From: Variovorax sp. IB41
Lineage (GTDB): Bacteria; Pseudomonadota; Gammaproteobacteria; Burkholderiales; Burkholderiaceae_C
NCBI RefSeq assembly: GCF_016405905.1
Contig: NZ_JAEFCB010000007.1
Coordinates: forward strand, 45,024 to 109,023
Reading direction: 5' to 3'
Length of the DNA: 64,000 nt
The notes beneath the pieces are model-generated. The model saw nothing but the letters and a program-made list of their open reading frames with translations, was not told where the DNA came from and made no database searches. Position numbers and translations under genes: made by a program. The stretch's first letter is position 1; each line of letters opens with the position of its first letter. Below are positions 41,051 to 49,362 of this stretch, one piece after another.

Positions 41051-42034
41051 TCAGGGTTTCTGCCTACCTCGCGATGGCAACGCGCCCTGCTGCTTGGCGC
41101 CTTCGCGCAGCAACGCGGTCATCGCAACGCGCAGCAACGACGCTTCGGCATCGCTGCGCAGCAGCAGGCCGACCGGCTCTTCCGTGCCCGCCGTGTCGAT
41201 GCGCAGGCGCACGAGCCGGCCTTCTGCCAACGCATCGCGCGCGGCGCCCAGCGGCGTGATCCAGACCGCATCGGACACCGCCACCAGCGCGCGCGCCACG
41301 GCCACGTCGAGCGTCTGCAGCGCATGGGTCGGCAGCACGAGGCCGCGCGCCGACAGGAAGCTCTCGGTGTTGTGGCGCGGGATCGTGCCCTCGCCGTAGA
41401 CCACCAGCGGATAGTCGAGCACCGCCTGCACGGGCGCCGGCTTGAGCGCGAGCGGATGCCCGGCGCGCACCGCGAACACCAGCGGCTCGGTGTAGAGCAG
41501 TTCGAAGCTGAGGCCGCCCATCAATCGCGGATCGCTCATGCGGCCCACCACCAGGTCGAGCTCGCCGGCGCGCAGTTCGTCGAGCAGCACTGCGTTGGCG
41601 GCGCTCTTCACGGCGATCTGCGCGGCGGGCCAGTGCGCCCTGAGCCGCGCGAGCGCCGACGGCAGCAGCGCGGGCGCCACGCTCGGCAGCGCGCCGATGC
41701 GCAGGCGCTCGATGCGCCCGCCCGCCGTCGGCGCCACCGCCTCGGCGCTGGCATCGAGCGCCTCGAGCACGCGCAGCGCGTGCGCCAGCAGCTGCTCGCC
41801 GGCCGGCGTGAGCCCCTGCACGCCGCGACGGCCGGCCTGGCTGCGATCGACCAGGCGCGTGCCGACGATGGCTTCGAGCTCCGAGAGCGTCTTGGACACC
41901 GCCGGCTGGCTCAGCGAGAGCCGCGACGCCGCGCGCGCCAGGTGGCGCTCCTGCGCGACGGCGACGAAGGCGCGCAGGTGCCGCAACTGCACGTTGCGGA
42001 TGAAATCCTGGCGAAGGTCGGCGGGCTTGCTCAA
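41051..42034 (-). CDS. pcaQ: LysR-family regulator of protocatechuate genes (PcaQ-like)
   Basis: 327 residues. Helix-turn-helix about 18-75 (RHLRAFVAVAQERHLARAASRLSLSQPAVSKTL is the PcaQ/GbpR-type opening), effector domain about 105-310. It is transcribed divergently from pcaHG with 104 bp between starts, the classical arrangement for PcaQ, which activates pcaHG with carboxymuconate-type coinducers. GGTTAT lies just upstream of its start (about 42048-42053), resembling half of a PcaQ box. Confidence 0.85.
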   Translation of the reverse strand: MSKPADLRQDFIRNVQLRHLRAFVAVAQERHLARAASRLSLSQPAVSKTLSELEAIVGTRLVDRSQAGRRGVQGLTPAGEQLLAHALRVLEALDASAEAVAPTAGGRIERLRIGALPSVAPALLPSALARLRAHWPAAQIAVKSAANAVLLDELRAGELDLVVGRMSDPRLMGGLSFELLYTEPLVFAVRAGHPLALKPAPVQAVLDYPLVVYGEGTIPRHNTESFLSARGLVLPTHALQTLDVAVARALVAVSDAVWITPLGAARDALAEGRLVRLRIDTAGTEEPVGLLLRSDAEASLLRVAMTALLREGAKQQGALPSRGRQKP

Positions 42035-42138
42035 TGACTGCTGGTTATGAAAACTGGCGCAATCTTCAATTTACATCATCGAACGGCGCTTCTAAAGTGG
42101 CGGCTCGAGAATTCGTCCCACGACAGGAGACAACGCAC
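42035..42138. promoter_or_regulatory. pcaQ-pcaH divergent promoter region
   Basis: AT-richer than both flanks. GGTTATGAAAACTGG near 42048-42062 resembles one half of the PcaQ operator (ATAACC-N4-GGTTAT from memory), the other half being poor. AGGAGA precedes the pcaH ATG by 9 nt. Confidence 0.4.
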
Positions 42139-42864
42139 ATGACGACCCCCACCAAGGGCACCCTTCCCACGCTCACGCCGCGCGACTGGGACGCCCACCC
42201 CGCCTACGTCTACCCCGGCTACAAGTCCACGGTGAAGCGCGGCCCGCAGAAGCCGCTGATTCCGCTGAAGGCGTCGCTCGGCGAGCTGCAGCAGCCCGTG
42301 TACGGCCACGACAGCATTGGCGGGTTCGACCATGACTTGACGCGCAACGCGCGCAAGAACGGCGAGCCGCTGGGCGAACGCATGATCCTCACCGGCCAGG
42401 TGCTCGACGAGCGCCGCCGCCCGGTCGCCAACACACTGGTCGAGCTGTGGCAGGCCAACGCGTCCGGCCGCTACGTGCACAAGGTCGACCAGCACGATGC
42501 GCCGCTGGACCCCAACTTCCTCGGCGCGGGCCGGTGCCTGACCGACAGCGAAGGCCGCTACCGCTTTCTCACCATCAAGCCCGGCGCGTATCCGTGGGGC
42601 AACCATCCGAACGCCTGGCGCCCGCAGCACATCCACCTGTCGCTGTTCGGCCAGAGCTTTGCGAGCCGCCTGGTCACGCAGATGTACTTTCCCGGCGACC
42701 CGCTGATGCAGTACGACCCGATGATCACCGGCACCCCGGAGCGCTACCGCAACCGGCTGATCGCCGACTTCAGCCTGGACATCACCGAAGAGGGCTATGC
42801 GCTGGGCTACCAGTTCGACATCGTGCTGCGCGGCGCGGACGAGACGCCGTTCGAGAACCGCTGA
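42139..42864 (+). CDS. pcaH: Protocatechuate 3,4-dioxygenase, beta subunit
   Basis: 241-residue intradiol dioxygenase subunit. The Fe(III) ligands are Y112, Y151, H164 and H166; the spacing equals that of the Pseudomonas enzyme (Tyr108, Tyr147, His160, His162). It cleaves protocatechuate between the hydroxyls to 3-carboxy-cis,cis-muconate, the entry to the beta-ketoadipate pathway. The rest of the pca genes are not in the window. ATG at 42139 with AGGAGA upstream. Confidence 0.96.
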   Translation: MTTPTKGTLPTLTPRDWDAHPAYVYPGYKSTVKRGPQKPLIPLKASLGELQQPVYGHDSIGGFDHDLTRNARKNGEPLGERMILTGQVLDERRRPVANTLVELWQANASGRYVHKVDQHDAPLDPNFLGAGRCLTDSEGRYRFLTIKPGAYPWGNHPNAWRPQHIHLSLFGQSFASRLVTQMYFPGDPLMQYDPMITGTPERYRNRLIADFSLDITEEGYALGYQFDIVLRGADETPFENR

Positions 42865-42875
42865 AAGGAATTCCC

Positions 42876-43487
42876 ATGCCATTGATGACCGCCCAGGAAG
42901 CCGATTTCGGCCAGACCCCCTCCCAGACCGTGGGCCCCTACTTTGCCTACGGCCTCACCGCCACGCAGTACGGCTACGACTTCGACCAGCCCTTCGACGC
43001 CGTCGTGGCGCTCGACGGTGCCGCCGGCCAACGCATCCGCCTGGAAGGCCGGGTGATTGACGGCGACGGCAATGCGATCGGCGACGCGCTGGTGGAGATC
43101 AGCCAGCCCGACGGCGAAGGCCGCTACCCGCAGACGCCCGAAGAAGCCCGCGCGCTGGGCTTTCGCGCCTTCGGCCGCGTGGGCACCGGCACCGATGCGG
43201 AGAATCGCTTCGTGTTCCATACCGTCAAGCCCGGCGCAGAGGCGCCCGGCGAAGCGCCGCACATCAACGTGATCGTCCTGATGCGCGGCATGCTGCTGCA
43301 TGCGTTCACGCGCGTGTATTTCAGCGACGAGGCCGAGGCCAATGCGAAGGACGCGGTGCTGCAGAGCGTGCCGGCCGAGCGCCGTCACACGCTCATCGCC
43401 GAGCGCGTGGAGCAAGGCGGCGCGGTGAGCTACCGCATCGACATCCGCATGCAGGGCGCGGACGAGACGGCGTTCTTCGACGTCTGA
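42876..43487 (+). CDS. pcaG: Protocatechuate 3,4-dioxygenase, alpha subunit
   Basis: 203 residues. Opening TPSQTVGPYFAYGL and the late HINVIVLMRGMLLHAFTRVYF are typical of PcaG. As expected for the alpha subunit, the iron ligands are not conserved. It starts 11 nt after pcaH (AAAGGAA upstream) and is followed by a strong terminator. Confidence 0.95.
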   Translation: MPLMTAQEADFGQTPSQTVGPYFAYGLTATQYGYDFDQPFDAVVALDGAAGQRIRLEGRVIDGDGNAIGDALVEISQPDGEGRYPQTPEEARALGFRAFGRVGTGTDAENRFVFHTVKPGAEAPGEAPHINVIVLMRGMLLHAFTRVYFSDEAEANAKDAVLQSVPAERRHTLIAERVEQGGAVSYRIDIRMQGADETAFFDV

Positions 43488-43500
43488 TCTCAGGGAAATC

Positions 43501-43541
43501 CCCAACAAAAAAGCCCGCATCGCGCGGGCTTTTTTGTTGGG
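43501..43541. terminator. Bidirectional intrinsic terminator
   Basis: An 18-bp perfect inverted repeat: stem GCCCGC/GCGGGC around ATCGC, flanked by A6 on the left and T6 on the right, with outer CCCAAC/GTTGGG. It ends pcaG reading rightward and the cytochrome gene reading leftward. Confidence 0.95.
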
Positions 43542-43554
43542 GGAAGCGAAGCGC

Positions 43555-44250
43555 TTACTGCTCGCCGTGGTGGATGCGCGACTCGGGCACCGTCTTCAGT
43601 TCGCCGGGCACCGAGCTGATGTAGCTGGCCAGCGTCTTGAGTTCGGCGTTGGTGAACTTCTTGGGTTCGACCTGGCCGGCCATCACCGCGTTCGAGCGGC
43701 CCAGGTGCGCGTTGTTCTTGACGCGGTACGACTTGAGCGCCACGAAGAGGTAGTCGGCGTGCTGGCCGGCCAGCTTGGGCACGGTGCCGTCGTTCGGGGT
43801 GTTGAAGTTGGCGCCGTGGCACTTGGTGCAGCTGTTGTCGGGGCCGTTGCGGCCGACCAGCGCGGTGATGTTCTCGGGCATGGCCTTGGCAAGGGCGGCC
43901 GGCGGCGCATCGCCTTCCTTCACGCCCAGGTGGCTGTAGTAGGCGGCCACGTCGGCGATGTCCTGCTCGGTGAGCGAATCGGCAATGGCGCGCATGGTGG
44001 GGTGCTTGCGGTCGCCGGCCTTGTACTGGGTGAGCGCCGAGACGATGTAGGTGGCGCTCTGGCCAGCGATCATCGGCACCTTGTGGATCTCGGGGAAGCT
44101 GGCCTGGTAGCCGATGATGCCGTGGCAGCCCACGCACATCTGAACCTTCTTGGACCCGTTCTGGGCGTTGCCCGTGACTTGTTGGGCTTGTGCCGAGAGC
44201 GTCACGCAAGCGACAGCAAGGGCAAACATCGTGGTCAACAGCTTGTTCAT
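43555..44250 (-). CDS. Dihaem cytochrome c (c4-like)
   Basis: 231 residues. Signal peptide (cut near AQAQQ), two class I haem domains with CVGCH (C39-H43) and CTKCH (C141-H145), and downstream Met residues in each half (PTMRAIADSL; NAVMAGQVEPKKF). Periplasmic electron carrier, usually feeding a terminal oxidase. ATG at 44250; an upstream in-frame ATG (44394) yields residues that do not make a signal peptide. Stands alone between a terminator and the divergent moxR gene. Confidence 0.92.
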   Translation of the reverse strand: MNKLLTTMFALAVACVTLSAQAQQVTGNAQNGSKKVQMCVGCHGIIGYQASFPEIHKVPMIAGQSATYIVSALTQYKAGDRKHPTMRAIADSLTEQDIADVAAYYSHLGVKEGDAPPAALAKAMPENITALVGRNGPDNSCTKCHGANFNTPNDGTVPKLAGQHADYLFVALKSYRVKNNAHLGRSNAVMAGQVEPKKFTNAELKTLASYISSVPGELKTVPESRIHHGEQ

Positions 44251-44412
44251 TTTGCGCGCACAATCTCGTGGAGATACAGTTTTTCGAATCAACATTCGAT
44301 TATATGCAAGGGTCCCACGGGAACCCGCAGAGGCCGCCCAAGAGGCTGTGCGATGCGAATCGAGTGTGTTCTTTTCTCCACCCCGCCTTTCCACCTCGCT
44401 TCTCGTTCACTC

Positions 44413-45267
44413 ATGAAATTCAAGGGCTCAGACAACTACGTCGCCACTCAGGACCTGATGCTGGCGGTCAACGCCGCCATCACGCTCAAGCGCCCGCTGC
44501 TGGTCAAGGGCGAGCCCGGCACGGGCAAGACCATGCTGGCCGAGGAAGTGGCCGAGGCGCTGGGGCTGCCGCTCCTGCAGTGGCACATCAAGTCGACCAC
44601 CAAGGCGCAGCAGGGCCTCTATGAATACGACGCGGTGAGCCGCCTGCGCGATTCGCAGCTCTCGGACGTCGATGGCGGCGAGCGCGTGAAGGACATCCAG
44701 AACTACATCGTCAAGGGCGTGCTCTGGCAGGCCTTCACGGCCGACGAGCCGGTGGCGCTTCTCATCGACGAGATCGACAAGGCCGACATCGAATTCCCGA
44801 ACGACCTGCTGCGCGAAATCGACCGCATGGAGTTCTACTGCTACGAGACGCGTGAGCTCATCCGCGCCAAGCACCGGCCGGTGGTGTTCATCACCTCCAA
44901 CAACGAGAAGGAACTGCCCGACGCGTTCCTTCGCCGCTGCTTCTTCCACTACATCAAGTTCCCCGACGCAGATACGATGAAGCACATCGTCGCGGTGCAC
45001 TTCCCGGGCCTCAAGCAAGAGCTGCTCACGGCCGCGATGAAGACCTTCTACGACGTGCGCAACCTGCCGGGCCTGAAGAAGAAACCCTCGACCTCCGAGC
45101 TGCTCGACTGGCTCAAGCTCCTGGTGGCCGAAGACATTCCGCTCGAAGCCCTGCAGAGCAAGGACGACAAGGTCGCCGTGCCGCCGCTGGTGGGCGCGCT
45201 GCTCAAGAACGAGCAGGACGTGACGCTCTTCGAGAAGCTGGTCTTCATGCAGCGCAACAACCGATGA
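44413..45267 (+). CDS. MoxR-family AAA+ ATPase
   Basis: 284 residues. Walker A GEPGTGKT (33-40), Walker B ALLIDEIDKAD, sensor FITSNNEKELPDAFLRRC. MoxR ATPases work with VWA-domain proteins as chaperones for metal-cofactor or complex assembly; a VWA partner is encoded at 46150. The stop overlaps the next ATG. This subgroup resembles the CoxD/NorQ-like branch in its length. Confidence 0.92.
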   Translation: MKFKGSDNYVATQDLMLAVNAAITLKRPLLVKGEPGTGKTMLAEEVAEALGLPLLQWHIKSTTKAQQGLYEYDAVSRLRDSQLSDVDGGERVKDIQNYIVKGVLWQAFTADEPVALLIDEIDKADIEFPNDLLREIDRMEFYCYETRELIRAKHRPVVFITSNNEKELPDAFLRRCFFHYIKFPDADTMKHIVAVHFPGLKQELLTAAMKTFYDVRNLPGLKKKPSTSELLDWLKLLVAEDIPLEALQSKDDKVAVPPLVGALLKNEQDVTLFEKLVFMQRNNR

Positions 45268-45515
45268 GCGAATCGCCTCGGCCGCACCCCACGGGCCAAC
45301 TGCTCAAGCTGGGCGTGGCCCAGGCGGTGCTGTTCGTCGCGGGCGCGCTGCTCGGCCGCTGGGTCGGCCTGCTGCTGGGCCTGGATGCCTTCGGCGCCGG
45401 CGGCTACGGCAACAAGGAGATCTTCGGCATCCTCCTGATCGGCCTGGGCGGTGGCGGCGGGGTGCAGATCGCGCGTGCCTGGTACGTGCGCAAGTACGGC
45501 AATCCGAGAAGCTGA
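45264..45515 (+). CDS. Small membrane protein in the moxR-VWA operon
   Basis: 83 residues with two hydrophobic Gly-rich segments (about 14-40 and 52-70), a basic C-terminus, and a 4-nt overlap with moxR, so it is likely translated with it. No family recognised. Confidence 0.7.
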   Translation: MSESPRPHPTGQLLKLGVAQAVLFVAGALLGRWVGLLLGLDAFGAGGYGNKEIFGILLIGLGGGGGVQIARAWYVRKYGNPRS

Positions 45516-45543
45516 AGTAACTGAACCCAGGGGTGTTTGAAGG

Positions 45544-46131
45544 ATGGCGTTCGTCGAACCTGTCACGCTGAAGGCCCGCGACATCGCGCTGGTGCCGCTC
45601 GCGCTGGACCATGAAGAGGGCCTGCGCGCCGCGGCCGCCGATGGCGAACTCTGGAAGCTGCGCGTCACCTCGGTGCCCGAACCCGAGAACACCCGCGCCT
45701 ACATCGAGACCGCGCTGAAGACCGCCGATCGCTTCGCCTTCGCGGTGACCGAAGCGGCCACCGGCACGGTGCTCGGCAGCACGAGCTACCACGACATCCT
45801 GCCGGGCGTGAAGCGCATCGAGATCGGCTACACCTGGTACGCCGCGCGCTGCCAGCGCACGCACGTCAACACCACCTGCAAGCTGCTAATGCTCACGCAT
45901 GCGTTCGAGGCGCTCGGCTGCAACGTGGTGGGCTGGCGCACCGACAACTTCAACTTCGCCTCGCAGCGCGCCATCGAGCGGCTGGGCGCGAAGAAGGACG
46001 GCGTGGTCCGCGGCAACGCGATGCGCCGCGACGGCACCATCCGCGACACCGTCATGTACAGCCTGCGCGCGGGCGAGTGGCCCGAGGTGAAGGCACAGCT
46101 GCTGTACCTGCTGGACAAGCCGCGCGACTGA
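45544..46131 (+). CDS. GNAT-family N-acetyltransferase
   Basis: 195 residues of the RimJ/RimL-like branch. Core GTVLGSTSYHDILPGVKRIEIGYTWYA and the acetyl-CoA region QRTHVNTTCKLLMLTHAFEALG, followed by VGWRTDNFNFASQRAIERLGA, are typical. Acceptor unknown. It lies between the small membrane protein and the VWA gene on the same strand. Confidence 0.85.
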   Translation: MAFVEPVTLKARDIALVPLALDHEEGLRAAAADGELWKLRVTSVPEPENTRAYIETALKTADRFAFAVTEAATGTVLGSTSYHDILPGVKRIEIGYTWYAARCQRTHVNTTCKLLMLTHAFEALGCNVVGWRTDNFNFASQRAIERLGAKKDGVVRGNAMRRDGTIRDTVMYSLRAGEWPEVKAQLLYLLDKPRD

Positions 46132-46149
46132 ACACACAAGGAGCGACCC

Positions 46150-47337
46150 ATGCTCATCGATTTCTTCTACACCCTGCGCTCGGCCAAGCTGCCGGTGTCC
46201 GTCAAGGAATACCTCACGCTGCTGGAGGCGCTGCAGGCCGACGTGGTGGGCCCCAACTCCGACGGCGCCTACGGCCTGGACGACTTCTACTACCTCTCGC
46301 GCACCGCGCTCGTGAAGGACGAGAAGCACTACGACAAGTTCGACCGCGCCTTCGCCGCCTACTTCAAGGGCGTGGAGATGCTCACCGACTTCACCAAGGA
46401 AGTGCCGCTCGACTGGCTCAAGAAGACGCTGGAGCGCGAGTTCACCGCCGAGGAAAAAGCCAAGATCGAGAAGATGGGCTGGGACGAGCTCATGGACACG
46501 CTCAAGAAGCGCTTCGAGGAGCAGAAGGAGCGCCACGAGGGCGGCAGCAAGTGGATCGGCACCGGCGGCACCTCGCCCTTCGGCAACGGCGGCTACAACC
46601 CGCAGGGCGTGCGCATCGGCGGCGCCGGCAAAAACAAGAGCGCGGTGAAGGTGTGGGACCAGCGTGCCTACAAGGACTACGACGACAGCCAGGAGCTGGG
46701 CACGCGCAACATCAAGGTGGCGCTGCGGCGCCTGCGCAAGTTCGCGCGCGAGGGCCACGAGGAAGAGCTGGACCTGGACAACACCATCCACTCGACCGCG
46801 GCCAATGCGGGCTACCTCGACATCAAGATGCGGCCCGAGCGCCACAACAACGTCAAGGTGCTGCTGCTGATGGACGTGGGCGGCACGATGGACGAGCACA
46901 TCCAGCGCGTGGAGGAATTGTTCTCGGCCGTGAAGACCGAGTTCAAGCACCTGGAGTTCTATTACTTCCACAACTGCGTCTACGACTTCATGTGGAAGAA
47001 CAACAAGCGCCGCTTCTCCGAGAAGTTCGCGACCTGGGACATCCTGCGCAAGTACAACAAGGACTACAAGCTCATCTTCGTGGGCGACGCGACCATGAGC
47101 CCCTACGAGATCCTGCAGCCCGGCGGCAGCGTCGAATACAACAACGAAGAGGCCGGCGCCGAGTGGATCCAGCGCCTGACGCACACCTTTCCCAAGTTCG
47201 CGTGGATCAACCCCGAGCCCCAGGGCGTGTGGCAATACAGGCAGAGCATCGCGGTGATGCAGCAGCTCATGTCCAACCGCATGTACCCGCTCACGCTGCG
47301 CGGGCTGGAAGACGCGATGCGCATGCTCTCCAAGTAA
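46150..47337 (+). CDS. VWA-domain protein (CoxE-like), MoxR partner
   Basis: 395 residues. The C-terminal half holds a VWA/CoxE-type domain; the MIDAS motif DxSxS reads DVGGT (242-246), a relaxed form seen in this group. The N-terminal half is charged and helical. Likely cofactor- or complex-assembly factor acting with the MoxR ATPase encoded 0.9 kb upstream. AAGGAGCGACCC precedes the ATG. Confidence 0.87.
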   Translation: MLIDFFYTLRSAKLPVSVKEYLTLLEALQADVVGPNSDGAYGLDDFYYLSRTALVKDEKHYDKFDRAFAAYFKGVEMLTDFTKEVPLDWLKKTLEREFTAEEKAKIEKMGWDELMDTLKKRFEEQKERHEGGSKWIGTGGTSPFGNGGYNPQGVRIGGAGKNKSAVKVWDQRAYKDYDDSQELGTRNIKVALRRLRKFAREGHEEELDLDNTIHSTAANAGYLDIKMRPERHNNVKVLLLMDVGGTMDEHIQRVEELFSAVKTEFKHLEFYYFHNCVYDFMWKNNKRRFSEKFATWDILRKYNKDYKLIFVGDATMSPYEILQPGGSVEYNNEEAGAEWIQRLTHTFPKFAWINPEPQGVWQYRQSIAVMQQLMSNRMYPLTLRGLEDAMRMLSK

Positions 47338-47410
47338 TGCGCAAGCAGGACTGAACGACCTGTATCCGGAAGCTTCAGGAACCGGCAATTCTTGCTGTCA
47401 GAATCCGCCC

Positions 47411-49351
47411 ATGGTCAGGGTGGTTTCCGTTTCTTCGCCGGCGTGGTGGCCGGCTTTGCTTTTTTGTGGCGTCCTTCTTTTGCAAGGCTGCAGCTTGCTG
47501 CCGAAAAAAGAAAGCACCGAAGGCAAGCCCGTCGCGGGCCTGGTGCGCAGCGGCGATGCCGACAGCACGCCCGCCGCCAAGGACGGCAAGGATGGCAAGG
47601 ACGAGAAGAAAGCCGACAAGCGCGACGCCTTCACCGTCGACGTGCGCGGGCCCGAGGCGGTGCGCGACTACCTCACCCTTCATCTCGAAATCCAGCGCTA
47701 CCGCGAGCTCGACGACCTCGGTGCGACGGAAATCTCCCGCCTCATGGTCGCCGCCGAGAGCAACGCGCGCGAGTTGCTCGGCACCCTGGGCTACTTCACC
47801 CCCACGCTGACACTCGAACTCAACGAGACGCCCGCAAGCACCAAGGCCCCGCGCGAGATCGTCATCACCGTCGCGCCCGGCGAGCCCACCAAGGTGAGCA
47901 ACGTGCAGATCAGCTATGCCGGCGCCATCGCAGAAGATGCCACTGCCGAATCGCAGCGCGACTCGATCCGCACCGGCTGGGCCCTGCGCGCGGGCCTGCC
48001 TTTCACCCAGCAGGCCTGGGACGACGCCAAGACCACCGCGCTGCGCAGCCTCACGGCCAAGCGCTTCCCCACCGGCAACATCGAGGTGAGCCGCGCCGAG
48101 GTCGATGCCGACCGCAGCGAGGCGCGCCTGAGCGTCACCTACCAGTCGGGGCCCGCGTACAAATTCGGCCCGCTCATGCTGCGGGGCCTTTCGCGCTACG
48201 ACCCCGACGGCGCGCGCCGCATCGCGCGCCTGCCCACCGGCACCGACTACGACCAGCAGAAGTTGCTCGATGCGCAGCAGCGCCTGGCCAGCAGCGGCTA
48301 CTACGACTCGGTGTTCCTCACGCTCGATACCGAAAGCGGCAACCCGCTGGCCGCGCCCGTCATCGCGCAACTGCGCGAGGCGCCGCTGCAGAAGGTGGTG
48401 CTGGGAGCAGGCTTCACCACCGACAACGGCCCGCGCCTGTCGATCGACCACATCCACAACCAGATCCCGCTGCTGGGCTGGCGCGCGGTCTCGCGGCTCT
48501 CGGTGGACAACGACATCAAGTCGCTGGGCACCGAGTGGAACGCGATCCCCGACGACAAGGGCTGGCGCTGGTTCTCCGGCGCCGAGCTCAAGCGCGAGGA
48601 ATCGGGCAGCTACATCGTGGACAGCGGCCGGCTGCGCGGCGGGCGCAACAAATCGAGCGACCACATCGACCGCAGCTACTTCCTGCAGTACGACTACGCG
48701 CAGAACCGCGGCATCAACGCGCCGCCCTCGGCCTCGGCGGTCACCGCCAACTGGGGCTGGACCGGGCGCTACTTCGACAACAACTCGGCCCCCACGCGCG
48801 GCTACGCGCTGGCGCTCGAACTGGCGGCCGGCTACACCCTCACGGGAGAGCGGACGCCCTTCACCCGCACCTACGTGCGCGGGCTGGGGATCCTGCCGCT
48901 CGGCTCGGCCGAGGACACCGAGGCACGCGCGCGGCGCAGCCGCCTGCAGCTGCGCGTGGAGGCCGGCGCGGTGTCGGCCAAGGACTCGGCGCAGATCCCC
49001 TCCACGCTGATGTTCCTCACCGGCGGCGACACCACCGTGCGCGGCTACAGCTACAAGCAGATCGGCACCGTGCGCGCCGACGGCCAGATCGTCTCGGGCC
49101 GCTACCTCGGCGTGGCCAGCGTCGAATGGCAGCGCCCCTTCGTCTACAACAACAAGCTCACCGAATGGGAGAGCGTGGTGTTCGCCGATGCCGGCGCCGT
49201 GGCCGACAAGCCCGGCGAGCTCAAGCCCAAGGTGGGCGTGGGCGTGGGCGCGCGCTGGCGCAGCCCGGTCGGGCCGGTGCAGGCCGACCTGGCCTACGGC
49301 GTGGACACGAAGAAATTCCGCCTGCACTTCCGCCTCGGCTTCACTTTCTGA
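47411..49351 (+). CDS. tamA: Outer-membrane assembly protein TamA (Omp85 family)
   Basis: 646 residues. Signal with a lipobox-like LLLQGC (Cys near 27), a charged Lys/Asp linker, POTRA domains (about 70-330), then the 16-stranded barrel with the VRGY motif (TTVRGYSYKQIG near 545) and a C-terminal Phe. TamA and TamB form the translocation and assembly module that supports outer-membrane proteins and lipid transport. A lipid-type signal is unusual for TamA and may be genuine or coincidental. tamB starts 11 nt after the stop. Confidence 0.92.
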   Translation: MVRVVSVSSPAWWPALLFCGVLLLQGCSLLPKKESTEGKPVAGLVRSGDADSTPAAKDGKDGKDEKKADKRDAFTVDVRGPEAVRDYLTLHLEIQRYRELDDLGATEISRLMVAAESNARELLGTLGYFTPTLTLELNETPASTKAPREIVITVAPGEPTKVSNVQISYAGAIAEDATAESQRDSIRTGWALRAGLPFTQQAWDDAKTTALRSLTAKRFPTGNIEVSRAEVDADRSEARLSVTYQSGPAYKFGPLMLRGLSRYDPDGARRIARLPTGTDYDQQKLLDAQQRLASSGYYDSVFLTLDTESGNPLAAPVIAQLREAPLQKVVLGAGFTTDNGPRLSIDHIHNQIPLLGWRAVSRLSVDNDIKSLGTEWNAIPDDKGWRWFSGAELKREESGSYIVDSGRLRGGRNKSSDHIDRSYFLQYDYAQNRGINAPPSASAVTANWGWTGRYFDNNSAPTRGYALALELAAGYTLTGERTPFTRTYVRGLGILPLGSAEDTEARARRSRLQLRVEAGAVSAKDSAQIPSTLMFLTGGDTTVRGYSYKQIGTVRADGQIVSGRYLGVASVEWQRPFVYNNKLTEWESVVFADAGAVADKPGELKPKVGVGVGARWRSPVGPVQADLAYGVDTKKFRLHFRLGFTF

Positions 49352-49362
49352 CCCGCAGCCCG